From contig JBHENC010000004.1 in NCBI GenBank assembly GCA_046262295.1, positions 124,001-188,000 on the forward strand: DNA of 64,000 nt, given 5' to 3'. The notes under the pieces were generated by a model. That model saw only the letters and a program-made list of their open reading frames with translations. It was not told the DNA's origin and did not search any database. The stretch's first letter is position 1. The number at the start of each line of letters is the position of its first letter. Shown here piece by piece: positions 15,266 through 23,853 of the stretch. The position numbers and the translations under genes are program-made. Source of the DNA: JBHENC01 sp046262295 (GTDB taxonomy: Bacteria; Acidobacteriota; Blastocatellia; Pyrinomonadales; Pyrinomonadaceae).

Positions 15266-17823
15266 ATGGCAAAGAATCTGGTCATCGTCGAATCGCCCGC
15301 AAAGGCGAAAACAATCAATAAATATCTGGGCAAAGACTATCTTGTGATGGCCTCCATCGGCCATATCAAAGATTTGCCGTCGAAAGGGCTGGGCGTAGAT
15401 GTCGAGCATGATTTCGCCACGACCTATGAAGTTATCCCAGACCTCAAGAAGCGCAACAACAAAAAGATCGTCGCCGATTTGAAAAGGGCAGCGAAGGATG
15501 CCGACGCCATTTATCTAGCCGCCGACCCCGACCGCGAAGGCGAAGCCATCTGCCAGCATCTCGCCGAAGAGATTGTGCCGAAGCGTCCCCGTAAGCCTTC
15601 TTTCCGCGTGATGTTCAACGAGATTACCAAGCGCGCGGTGCAGGACGCTTTCAAAGAGCCGAAACAGATTGACGCCAATCTCGTTGACGCGCAGCAGGCG
15701 CGCCGCGTGCTTGATCGTCTCGTCGGCTATAAAGTCTCGCCGCTATTGTGTCGCACGATTGGCGGGCGTTTGAGCGCCGGGCGCGTGCAATCCGTCGCGC
15801 TGCGAATAGTGGTTGAGCGCGAACGCGAAATCGAAAAATTCGTGAAGACGGAATACTGGACGGTGGCGGCGAACCTCGCGGCCAACTTGCCGCCCGCCTT
15901 CGACGCGCGCCTTTTGAAAGTCGGCGAGCAAACGATCAAGACCGGAAACTTCGATCAGGAGGTTAAGAAGAACGAACTCGTCATCGGCAACGAAGCGCAG
16001 GCCGCAGAGATTGTTACCGAAGCAGGAACGCAAATTACGTTGTCAGCGAAGTCGCCACGAAGGAACGCAAGCGCAATCCCGTTCCGCCCTTTATCACGTC
16101 GAAGTTGCAGCAGGAATCTGCACGCAAACTCGGCTTCGCGGTGAAGAAGACGATGATGTTCGCGCAACGGCTTTACGAAGGCGTCGAGATCGGCGCGGAA
16201 GGCTCCGTCGGTTTGATTACTTATATGCGCACGGATTCGACGCGCGTTTCGGATACGGCGCTCGCGGAAGTACGCGATTACGTCGGCGCGCAATACGGCG
16301 CGGACTACTTGCCGGAAAAACCCATCTTCTATCGCTCAAAAAAAGATGCGCAGGACGCGCACGAAGCGATTCGCCCGACCGACGTTGCGCGCACGCCCGA
16401 ATCGCTCGCGCAATATTTAGACAAAGATGCGTTGCGGCTTTACCGCTTGATCTGGCAGCGATTTGTCGCGTCGCAGATGATGCCCGCCGTCTTCGATCAA
16501 ACGACGATTGACATCACGGCTGGCCGTTTTATGTTTCGCGCCACCGGCTCCGTGCAGAAGTTCGACGGCTTTCTGAAAGTTTATCAGGAAGGGCGCGACG
16601 AAAAGACGGAGGAAGACGAAGAGGCCGAGCGCAAGCTGCCGCGTGTTGAGAAAGGCGAGACGCTCGAGCTTAAAAAAATCTCGCCGGAGCAACACTTCAC
16701 GGAGCCGCCGCCCCGCTATACGGAAGCCACGCTCGTTAAAGTTCTGGAAGAGAAGGGCATCGGTCGCCCCTCGACCTACGCGGCGATTATGACGACGATA
16801 CTTGATCGCGAGTACGTCGAAAAACACGAAGGGCGTTTTCACCCGACGGGACTTGGTACGACCGTCAGCGATCTTCTCGTCGCCAGCTTCAACGATCTGT
16901 TCAACGAAGCGTACACGGCGCGCATGGAAGAAGAGCTGGACGAAATCGAAGAAGGCAAGCGAACGTGGACATCCGCACTTGCAGAGTTTTATGAAAAGTT
17001 TGCCAACGATCTGAAGACCGCCGAAACGGAGATGAAGGCCGCCAAGCAGCAGGCAATTCCGACGGACGAGATTTGCGATAAATGCGGCGCAGGGATGGTC
17101 ATCAAGTTCGGGCGGTTCGGCCAATTCATCGCCTGCTCGAACTATCCTGAATGTCGCACGACGCGCGAAATCGCCAAGCCCGGAGCCGCAGCGGACGGCG
17201 ACGGCGCGACGGCTTCGGCGGTTGCCAGCCAAGCGAACGGCAGCGAAGCGGAGGAAGCGGAAACGTGCGAGTTGTGCGGCAAGCCGATGGCCTTGAAGCG
17301 CGGACGCTTCGGGCAGTTCTTAGGCTGCACGGGCTATCCCGAGTGCCGCAACATACGCAAGATTGCGAAGAGCGGCGTGGTCGCGCCCGCGCCCGTGCTG
17401 CTCGACGAAAAATGTCCTGTGGACGGCGCGCAGCTTGTGCAACGGCACGGACGCTTCGGCGAATTTATTTCTTGCTCTAATTATCCGGGCTGCAAATACA
17501 TCAAGCGCGAAACCACCGGCCTCGCGTGTACGCGCCCCGGGTGTCACGGCGAAATCGTCGTCAAGAAATCGAAGCGCGGTAAAATCTTTTACGGTTGCTC
17601 GGAATATCCGAAGTGCGATGTAGTGTTCTGGGATAAGCCGGTTGCGACGCCGTGCCCGCAGTGCAACGCGCCGTTTCTGCTGGAGAAGACGACGAAAAAG
17701 GAAGGCACTGTGCATTATTGCGCGAACGAAGGCTGTGGCTATCGTGTGGAAGCTGAACCCACTGTTGCCGTGACCGTGCAACTGACTACCGGGACGCCCG
17801 CTGCGTCGCTGGCTGACGGCTGA
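15266..17823 (+). CDS. topA: DNA topoisomerase I with an apparent frameshift
   Basis: Type IA topoisomerase, about 852 residues when two frames are joined. It relaxes negative supercoils. The start is ATG 15266 (MAKNLVIVESPAKAKTINKY). The Toprim motifs (VESPAKAKTI, AADPDREGEAI) and strand-passage core (VDAQQARRVLDRLVGYKVSP) are in the first frame. After about 16024 the reading shifts by one base: the first frame ends at 16144, while the second carries YVVSEVATKERKRNPVPPF, the catalytic tyrosine in LITYMRTDSTRVS, and the rest. The C-terminus has four to five zinc-ribbon modules (CDKCGAG, CELCGKP, CPVDGAQ, CTRPGCH, CPQCNAP). No slippery heptamer in frame was found, so programmed shifting is unlikely. 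As topA is normally essential, a base-call or assembly error is the simplest explanation, though a true mutation is possible. Confidence 0.93.
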
Positions 17824-17856
17824 AACGACGATCCCTCTTCTCCGGCATCACAAAAC

Positions 17857-17904
17857 AAAAAAGCAGTGCGGCAGGATTAGGAGTTCTGCCGCACTGCTTT
17901 TTTT
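17857..17904. terminator. Bidirectional rho-independent terminator
   Basis: An 18-bp stem (17857-17874 with 17886-17903, core GCAGTGCGGCAG/CTGCCGCACTGC) and an 11-base loop, flanked by A-run and T-run. It separates convergent topA and the TPR gene and can end both transcripts. Confidence 0.93.
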
Positions 17905-17922
17905 GTTTGAAGAAATGCGCTG

Positions 17923-19158
17923 CTATCTGTTGGCAGGTGCGACGTATTCGGTTAAGTAGCGGCGCAGCTTGTCGCGGTTCTCTTGGCGATATGCGGCGTA
18001 ATCGCGTGCGATGCCTTGATCGGCGCGTGCTAGTAGTATGTAGGCCTCCAGCAATCCGGCGTCGTTGAGCTTAACAAGTGTCGCAAGCGACGGTTCGAGT
18101 GATTTGATTTTACCGGATTGCAAATCTTTCGCTGCTGCGTTTGCTACCATACGGAGCGCTGCCGCTTCTTCGCGCAGACTGTGCCGGTAAACTTTCTCGT
18201 TCGGATATGCTCTGGCAAAGTCTCCCTTCGCCCATGCCGTGCGCGTCAGGTCATACATCAACCATGCGTTCGAGCCGCCCTGACTGTTGAGAATTTTCGG
18301 GTCAACGGCGAGAGTCGTGTTGTTGCCTTCGGTGCGCAGGGCGGTGGGCGGTTGAATGTGCGGATGGGCAAGCTTCACGTTGTTTCTTTGTGCCCATTGG
18401 ATCAGTCCGACATGAGCTTCTCTGCGATACGGTTCGGCAATGATCGCGTCAATTAACTTGTCGCGCGCTTCGTCCATCTTTCCCTTTCCCATCAAGGCAT
18501 CGCCCCAATAGCGGTAGGCTGTCTCGACGTTCGGATTAATCGCTATCGCACGCGCGAACCATTCGCCCGCCTTATCCCATTCTTTCTTCTTGAAAAGCAT
18601 ATCACCGGCAAACAGCGGGGCTTGATAAAGAGTCGGATCAATCTTATGAGCGAGTTTATAAGCGGCGAGAGCTTTGTCTAAATCTCCCAGCGCGTATGCC
18701 CGTTCGCCTTCATTCATCGCGGCTTCAGCTTCTCTATTTCCCGAGAAAGAAGTTTCTTCGCCACCGCCGGGAGGTAAACCGTCAAGCAAGTTGCGGAGTA
18801 GATTGCTATTGTCGCCAAGTTGCTGCGCGCGTAGTAGCACGGTGCGAGCGCGATTGCGTTCCTGCTTGCGCGCCGTAGGCTCTTGGATCGTCGCGGAATT
18901 TGCGAGTATGGAAATGCCAAGCCGTTCCATCACGACTACGTCGGACGGATTCGCCGCCGCCAGCTTTTCCAGAATGGGCAGCGCGGCGATGAGCTTTTGC
19001 TCTTCAAAGAGCTGAAAAGCGCGGCGGCGTTCCGTGTCGTAATTTTCCGTGCTTTGCGCTTGTAGATAAGGGGACGCCCGGAGCGGATAGCAACTTAGAA
19101 AAAGCAGAGACGTGGTGACAAGTAAAGCGCGAGATGAAGTGAAGTTTGATCCGAACAT
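17923..19158 (-). CDS. Secreted TPR-repeat protein
   Basis: A 411-residue protein with an N-terminal signal sequence (residues 1 to about 30; a Cys in LLFLSCYPL may even be a lipobox-like site, though it is not ideal). TPR-type helical repeats follow, for example RAFQLFEEQKLIAALPILEKLAAANPSD, GERAYALGDLDKALAAYKLAHKIDP and AGEWFARAIAINPNVETAYRYWGDAL. The C-terminal 180 residues lack clear repeats. It probably serves as a protein-protein scaffold in the periplasm or at the outer membrane; no partner is indicated. AAGGA lies before the ATG. It stands alone between terminators, with a 290-base gap upstream. Confidence 0.8.
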   Translation of the reverse strand: MFGSNFTSSRALLVTTSLLFLSCYPLRASPYLQAQSTENYDTERRRAFQLFEEQKLIAALPILEKLAAANPSDVVVMERLGISILANSATIQEPTARKQERNRARTVLLRAQQLGDNSNLLRNLLDGLPPGGGEETSFSGNREAEAAMNEGERAYALGDLDKALAAYKLAHKIDPTLYQAPLFAGDMLFKKKEWDKAGEWFARAIAINPNVETAYRYWGDALMGKGKMDEARDKLIDAIIAEPYRREAHVGLIQWAQRNNVKLAHPHIQPPTALRTEGNNTTLAVDPKILNSQGGSNAWLMYDLTRTAWAKGDFARAYPNEKVYRHSLREEAAALRMVANAAAKDLQSGKIKSLEPSLATLVKLNDAGLLEAYILLARADQGIARDYAAYRQENRDKLRRYLTEYVAPANR

Positions 19159-19377
19159 TGAAGCATCCTTCTGAGAGAAGTATGAAATAATTGAGCAGGG
19201 AGACGCCTGAGAGTCTATGAGCGATTGAAATGCTTGTCAATTATCACACCGATTAAAAGCCGGGTGCTTGAAAGCAGTAAGGACGAGAGCGGATGATGGG
19301 ATGGAATGATTAAACGGCCACACGATTATTCCTCGTTCGACATATCTTATTGGACATGGGAATTATCAAATGCGAAT

Positions 19378-19428
19378 GTACACAAAAAGAAGCGAACCGC
19401 CGAAAGCAGTTCGCTTCTTTTTGTGTAC
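19378..19428. terminator. Terminator of the yqjD/yqjE-like cluster
   Basis: A perfect 20-bp stem (19378-19397 with 19409-19428) around an 11-base loop, with A5 and T5 runs inside the arms. It lies 20 bases beyond the last stop of the minus-strand cluster. Confidence 0.9.
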
Positions 19429-19447
19429 GCTGCGTGGAAGGCGATTG

Positions 19448-20476
19448 TTAGTAACGGTCACGTCCTTGGGTTGAACCGCTGCGCCCGTAATCATCCCGAT
19501 CACGGCTGGACGATCCACGCTCGTATTCCGCGCGGTCGCGCGAGGCGACATCATAACCGCGATTCTCGCTTGTGCCGTAGCCGCCGCTTTGACGGTCGGC
19601 GGATGAACCGGTTGAGCTTCCATCAGCGCCCTGTGTGGCGTTGCCGGAAGCGGCGGCGGCGGAAGACGAAGCGCCCGTCGCAGTGCGTTGCGGCGATGCG
19701 CTTCCCGCTTTATTAGAAAGGTCAACACCAAACAATTCTTTGACCTTGCTCATCAGAGCGGGCAGCACGACGTTTTGGCCGACGCTTGAAATCTCGTCAA
19801 TAAAACGGTCGCCGAGTGCGGAAACTTCGGATTGCAAACGATCAAAAGCCTGTGTGCCCTTGAACTTCTCGATCAGTCCGGGCTTTTGCGATTCGTCTTC
19901 TTCCGGCGTCGCCGTGTAGCCGCTGCTGTATGACGGACGATAATCGCTCGCCTCGTCGTCGCGCCCGTAAACAGAGGAAGAGGAGCTTGATGGACTGTAT
20001 GCGCCGCCGCCTGTGATGCCCTGCGCGGCGTATGAACGTGTGGAGGAAGCCGAACGATTGCCGCCGCTGTAAGCGTTGCGCCCGCCTTCGTAGGCGGAAT
20101 AGCGCGTGGCATACGAACGGCTGTCATCATCCGAATCATCTTCTTCATCGTAGGCGCGATAATCCGTTTCATACGAAGACCTGCCGCCCATCAAGGCCGC
20201 ACCGAGTCCGTAACCGACGAGGACACCGGCCGTCAATGCGCCGACGCTCCACGCGACGGGACGCCTGCGAACCTGCTCGCGCCAATCGAGAGCTTCGTTC
20301 ACACTATCTTTGACGGATTGATACTGGTTAGTGACGGTGTCTTTAATCTCCGTCACGGTTTGCGTAATTGATTCGCGCGCCTCTTCCATACGGCGTTGCA
20401 GCTCTGCTTTAGTAGAGTCTTCATCGCTGCCAGTGTCTGCGGCGCGCGCGGTCGCTAGATTTCTTTCTTCAGCCAT
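19448..20476 (-). CDS. DUF3618-like membrane protein with long disordered tail
   Basis: A 342-residue protein. Residues about 20-70 form an amphipathic helix (LQRRMEEARESITQTVTEIKDTV) resembling DUF3618/YqjD-type coiled coils. A single glycine-rich membrane segment follows (GALTAGVLVGYGLGAALM, about 78-96). The rest is mostly low-complexity Ser/Tyr/Gly/Asp and Arg sequence, interrupted by one more ordered helix (EKFKGTQAFDRLQSEVSALGDRFIDEISS). The protein overlaps the upstream holin-like gene by 22 bases, and AAGGAT precedes its start. It probably works with the two proteins encoded before it at the inner membrane. The family assignment is tentative; the tail has no recognised domain. Confidence 0.7.
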   Translation of the reverse strand: MAEERNLATARAADTGSDEDSTKAELQRRMEEARESITQTVTEIKDTVTNQYQSVKDSVNEALDWREQVRRRPVAWSVGALTAGVLVGYGLGAALMGGRSSYETDYRAYDEEDDSDDDSRSYATRYSAYEGGRNAYSGGNRSASSTRSYAAQGITGGGAYSPSSSSSSVYGRDDEASDYRPSYSSGYTATPEEDESQKPGLIEKFKGTQAFDRLQSEVSALGDRFIDEISSVGQNVVLPALMSKVKELFGVDLSNKAGSASPQRTATGASSSAAAASGNATQGADGSSTGSSADRQSGGYGTSENRGYDVASRDRAEYERGSSSRDRDDYGRSGSTQGRDRY

Positions 20477-20904
20477 TGCTTATCCTTTCCGAGTTCGTCA
20501 ATGGTTCTCTCCGGCACAGGGTTGCGTGCCGCCAGACGGTTCTTCATCACAACAATCAGAATACCGCCGATCACCAGATAGAGCGCGCCGGTTACGAGAA
20601 AGCCGAGCGCATAATTAATTCGTGGATCGTCGGACGTAAAAAGCTTCGAGACAAAAAAAGCAATTGCCACATTAACGAGCGCGAAGCCGACGGCGGCAAC
20701 TACACCGCCAATACCGATCATCACCGCGCCGCGCACATAAACATTGGCGTCGTCTTTGACTTCTTCTTTGAGTAAACTGAACTTTGCGTCAAGCAGCTTA
20801 ACAACATCATCGCCCAGACGCCCGAACAGCGCAGGCAGACTTTCAATGTCTGCGTGCGCTACCGGAGCGGGCGCGGCAGCCGTGCTTCTCTCAATATCGG
20901 CCAT
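20455..20904 (-). CDS. YqjE/phage-holin-3-6 family membrane protein
   Basis: A 149-residue protein with an amphipathic N-terminal helix (LFGRLGDDVVKLLDAKFSLLKEEVKDD) and two transmembrane segments (about 60-88 and 96-120), ending in a basic cytoplasmic tail. This is the layout of the Phage_holin_3_6/YqjE family. Despite the name, members are chromosomal and not lytic holins. In Proteobacteria yqjE sits next to yqjD (DUF883), as here, and the pair is linked to stationary phase and stress. GGAGG precedes the ATG. The gene is the middle one of a three-gene operon. Confidence 0.82.
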   Translation of the reverse strand: MADIERSTAAAPAPVAHADIESLPALFGRLGDDVVKLLDAKFSLLKEEVKDDANVYVRGAVMIGIGGVVAAVGFALVNVAIAFFVSKLFTSDDPRINYALGFLVTGALYLVIGGILIVVMKNRLAARNPVPERTIDELGKDKQWLKKEI

Positions 20905-20973
20905 CGCTCGTGCCTCCTTCTAACCTGTCTATGAACGCTTTTGCTCAAGCGCTGTTTTACGAAGCAGGCTCTT

Positions 20974-21429
20974 TTAGCGTCGTCCGCCGCGAAGCAGAAG
21001 CCCTAACACGAGGCCGACACCGGCGCTAATCAAAATGGCCTGTCCCGGATTCTGGCGCGCGTAATCTTTCGCCTGATCCGCAACCTCGTTAATGTCGCGG
21101 TTCTGCAAATCTTTGATCTTATCGCCGACGACGGAAACTTTATCCGCCACGTAATCTTTGGCCTGCGAAGCCGCGTCTGTGATTTTCTGGCCGTACTCCT
21201 GCGCCTGCGCCTGAAGTCCTGCGGCAGTGCCCGCTGCTCCCTGTGCGCTGCCGCCTGTATTCGGCGTCATGCTCTGGCTGCCGCCGCCTGCTGCTGCTCC
21301 CGCGCCGCCCGTCTTGGCCGCGCCCGTGTCGCGTGTGGTTCCGGCGTCAGTTGCGCCCGTGCCCGCGCCGCCTGTGGTCTGTGACGGTTTGTCTTGGCCT
21401 GTTCCGCCTGTGGGTTTGTTTTGTGACAT
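20974..21429 (-). CDS. DUF883 (ElaB/YqjD-like) tail-anchored protein
   Basis: A 151-residue protein starting at ATG 21429 (MSQNKPTGG), with a purine-rich Shine-Dalgarno (AAGGAG) upstream; the frame extends to 21468 without a better site. The first 75 residues are low-complexity Gly/Ala/Thr. An amphipathic helix follows (AQEYGQKITDAASQAKDYVADKV, then AKDYARQNPG), and a C-terminal membrane anchor AILISAGVGLVLGLLLRGGRR completes it. The helix-plus-anchor part is the DUF883 pattern of E. coli ElaB/YqjD, which bind ribosomes at the membrane in stationary phase. The long disordered N-terminus is unusual for the family. First gene of a three-gene operon. Confidence 0.82.
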   Translation of the reverse strand: MSQNKPTGGTGQDKPSQTTGGAGTGATDAGTTRDTGAAKTGGAGAAAGGGSQSMTPNTGGSAQGAAGTAAGLQAQAQEYGQKITDAASQAKDYVADKVSVVGDKIKDLQNRDINEVADQAKDYARQNPGQAILISAGVGLVLGLLLRGGRR

Positions 21430-21752
21430 TTTATATTCTCCTTCTGAATTTCGGCTCATCTCGCGCACCTTCTGTGGCGCGAGCGAACCCGTGCAAAATT
21501 ATTTAAGACCTGATTGTGCTCCAAACGCTTTGAGCAAACAACGTGCCGACATCAGCATTCAGCATGATAGACGGCAAAGACGCGCGTGCGACACTTTGGC
21601 GCGCGTTTTCGGTGACACACTTTTTGTTGCGAAAAGGTACGTGCCAATATATCGCAAAGGCCGGGAACCGTACAGCCAAAAAGCGAAATTCTTGCCGAAA
21701 GGGAACTTGACACGCGCCGCCTAATGGTGGTAAGTAAGTGCTTACTTTTATT
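21430..21752. other. Divergent intergenic region
   Basis: About 320 bases between the DUF883 operon and the divergently transcribed tetR-type gene. It must hold both promoters. Apart from the palindromic operator at 21732-21747, I recognise no structured element or gene; the 165-codon frame across it is antisense to the DUF883 gene and shows no family. Confidence 0.5.
21732..21747 (+). promoter_or_regulatory. TetR-type operator
   Basis: AAGTAAGTGCTTACTT is a near-perfect palindrome (7-base arms around TG) lying immediately upstream of the tetR-type gene's first ATG. Palindromes of this kind are typical TetR/AcrR operators. It probably mediates autorepression and control of the pump genes that follow. 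Confidence 0.7.
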
Positions 21753-22517
21753 ATGTCAGAAGAAACTAACGAACGTATGAGTAAGCAACAGGCAATTGAA
21801 AGCCGCCGCTGTGCGTCGCCCGCCGGGACTGTCTCGGCGCGTATGGCGGGCGGGGAGCGGCGTTTACAGATCGTGCTCGTCGCCATGCGCCTCTTTTCGC
21901 AAAAAGGCTTTCGCGGCACTACGACTAAACAGATTGCCGTCGCTGCGGGCGTCTCCGAAGCGATTATCTTTCGCCACTTCGCAACGAAGAAAGAGCTTTA
22001 CGCCGCAATTCTCGACCACAAGGCGTGCGCCGTCAACGCCACGCAATTGCACGAGGTGGTGGCCGGAGCGGTTGCCGCAGGCGATGATCAAGCGGTCTTC
22101 TCCGGGCTTGCCGATGCAATGTTGCGCCATCACGAAGAGGATGCGGAATTCCTGCGCCTGCTGCTCTTCTCGGCGCTCGAAGGCCATGAGCTACACCAGA
22201 TGTTCTGGGATCGAAACGTGCGCCAACTCGCAGAATTTCTGCGCGCTTACACGCGCGAGCGCCAACGGTGCGGCGCGTTTCGCCGTATTGACCCGGCAAT
22301 CGTCGTCCGTGCCTTCACCGGCATGGTCATCCACCACTCGCTCGTCAACACGTTATTCGATAGATCGCGCAGCCTGTTGAATATCGATCATGAAACGGCG
22401 GCGCGCGAGTTCACGGATATCTTGCTTCACGGCGTCGCCGTAACGGAAACGCCGCATCCCGAAGGGCGCAAGCGCGCGGGCAATTCCAAGAGCGCGGCAA
22501 ACGCAAAGAAGAAATAA
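21753..22517 (+). CDS. TetR-family regulator of the RND pump
   Basis: About 254 residues. The DNA-binding domain is clear: RLQIVLVAMRLFSQKGFRGTTTKQIAVAAGVSEAIIFRHFATKKELYAAIL. The ligand-binding C-terminal part is typical in length and ends with a Lys/Ala-rich tail. The start is uncertain: ATG 21753 follows the operator directly and lacks a Shine-Dalgarno, and ATG 21777 and 21843 are in frame; the 35 residues before the HTH look disordered. It lies five bases before the adaptor gene of an RND pump on the same strand, so the four genes are probably one operon repressed by this protein until an inducer binds. Confidence 0.88.
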   Translation: MSEETNERMSKQQAIESRRCASPAGTVSARMAGGERRLQIVLVAMRLFSQKGFRGTTTKQIAVAAGVSEAIIFRHFATKKELYAAILDHKACAVNATQLHEVVAGAVAAGDDQAVFSGLADAMLRHHEEDAEFLRLLLFSALEGHELHQMFWDRNVRQLAEFLRAYTRERQRCGAFRRIDPAIVVRAFTGMVIHHSLVNTLFDRSRSLLNIDHETAAREFTDILLHGVAVTETPHPEGRKRAGNSKSAANAKKK

Positions 22518-22522
22518 CAGAC

Positions 22523-23794
22523 ATGATGAGCGGACTCGAAAAAAACAAATTTATGCTGCTTGCAGTTCTCGGCGGCGCGTTAAGCGTTGCGCTGCTTGCA
22601 TCCTGCGGCGGCTCGAAAGCCGAAACGAAAAAAAAGGGCGACGCTGCTGCGGCTGCGACGCCTGCTGTGATTGACGTGGCTACTGCATCAGCTGTGATGC
22701 GCGAGCTGCCGCGCTTTTTTGAAGCGACGGGAAGCCTTGCCGCAGACGAACAGACGGATGTCGCTCCGGCTGTCTCGGGCAAAGTCGTCGCCGTTGGCGT
22801 AGACCTCGGCAGCTTCGTGCAGCGCGGTGCGGTGCTGGCGCGTCTTGACGATTCGGACGCACGGATTCGTCTTGAGCAGGCGCAGGCGCAGGTGCAGCAA
22901 CAACAGGCCGGTGTGCGGCAGGCGCAGGCGCGTATCGGCTTGCGCGGCAATCAATCTTTCGATCCGGCGCGCGTCGCGGAAGTCGGTTCGGCGCGTGTCG
23001 CGCTCGAGCTTGCGGAAAAGCAGTTACGCCGCTTTGAACGATTGGTTGCGACCGGCGACGTTTCACGTTCGGCTTACGATCAACAGAAAGCGCAGCGCGA
23101 TCAATTGCAGCAGCAGGTAGAAGTGGCCGTGACCGCCGCGCGCCAGAACTACGCCGCCGTGCAAACCGCACAGGCCACCGTCACCGCCGCCCAAACGCAG
23201 ATAGATCAAGCGCGCAAGAATATACGCGATGCCGTTGTGACCGCGCCCATCAGCGGTTTCGTCGCAGACCGTCCGGCGGATGTGGGCGAATACGTTACGC
23301 CCGCCTCGAAGATCGCCACCATCGTGCGCACCAATCCTTTGCGCGTGCGGATAGATGTGCCGGAGCAAGCAATCGGAAGCGCACAGGCGGGACAGAGCGT
23401 CTCGGTGAGCGTATCGGCTTATCCTGATCGCTCTTTTAACGGGCGCGTCGTGCGTATCTCGCCGAACGTGACCGCCGCCTCGCGCACTTTGACCGTCGAA
23501 GCGGAAGTCGAAAATTCTAACAATCAATTGAAGCCCGGACAGTTTGCCACCGTGCGCGTGTGGCAGACAAAATCTGCGCCCGCCGTGCTTGTGCCGCAAA
23601 AATCGGTGCGCACCGAAAACGGTTCGAGCCGCGTGTTCGTCATTAACAAAAGCGGACGCGCCGAAGAACGCCTCGTGCAAATAGGCCAGCAGGAAGGCGA
23701 TTTAATCGAAATCAAAAACGGCGTTGCGGCAGATGAGCTTGTCGCAACGAGCAACGTGGATCAACTAAGCGACGGCGTGGCCGTCAGACAGTAA
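22523..23794 (+). CDS. RND efflux periplasmic adaptor (lipoprotein)
   Basis: A 423-residue membrane-fusion protein linking the inner-membrane pump to the outer-membrane channel. The N-terminus has a lipoprotein signal (LSVALLASCGG, Cys about 28). A lipoyl half-motif comes next (VAPAVSGKVVAVGVDLGSFVQRGAVLARLDDSDARI), then a long alpha-hairpin of Gln/Ala-rich coiled coil (about 110-235), the second lipoyl half (VTAPISGFVADRPADVGEYVTP), and beta-barrel and proximal domains (LRVRIDVPEQAIGSAQAGQ, NGRVVRISPNV). It sits between the tetR-type gene and the pump gene, 59 bases before the latter. The substrate cannot be predicted. Confidence 0.92.
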   Translation: MMSGLEKNKFMLLAVLGGALSVALLASCGGSKAETKKKGDAAAAATPAVIDVATASAVMRELPRFFEATGSLAADEQTDVAPAVSGKVVAVGVDLGSFVQRGAVLARLDDSDARIRLEQAQAQVQQQQAGVRQAQARIGLRGNQSFDPARVAEVGSARVALELAEKQLRRFERLVATGDVSRSAYDQQKAQRDQLQQQVEVAVTAARQNYAAVQTAQATVTAAQTQIDQARKNIRDAVVTAPISGFVADRPADVGEYVTPASKIATIVRTNPLRVRIDVPEQAIGSAQAGQSVSVSVSAYPDRSFNGRVVRISPNVTAASRTLTVEAEVENSNNQLKPGQFATVRVWQTKSAPAVLVPQKSVRTENGSSRVFVINKSGRAEERLVQIGQQEGDLIEIKNGVAADELVATSNVDQLSDGVAVRQ

Positions 23795-23853
23795 ATTGTT
23801 TTTGAGTGGTGGTTAGAGAGTTTCAGGCTCGATCGTAAACAGGAAATAGCCCG

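Noticed and set aside
16018..16060. Programmed ribosomal frameshift in topA
   Set aside because: No X-XXY-YYZ heptamer in the proper frame and no downstream stem-loop obvious; an error or mutation is simpler.
20455..20904. Prophage holin
   Set aside because: The family name includes holin, but the context is a yqjD/yqjE-like chromosomal operon with no phage genes.
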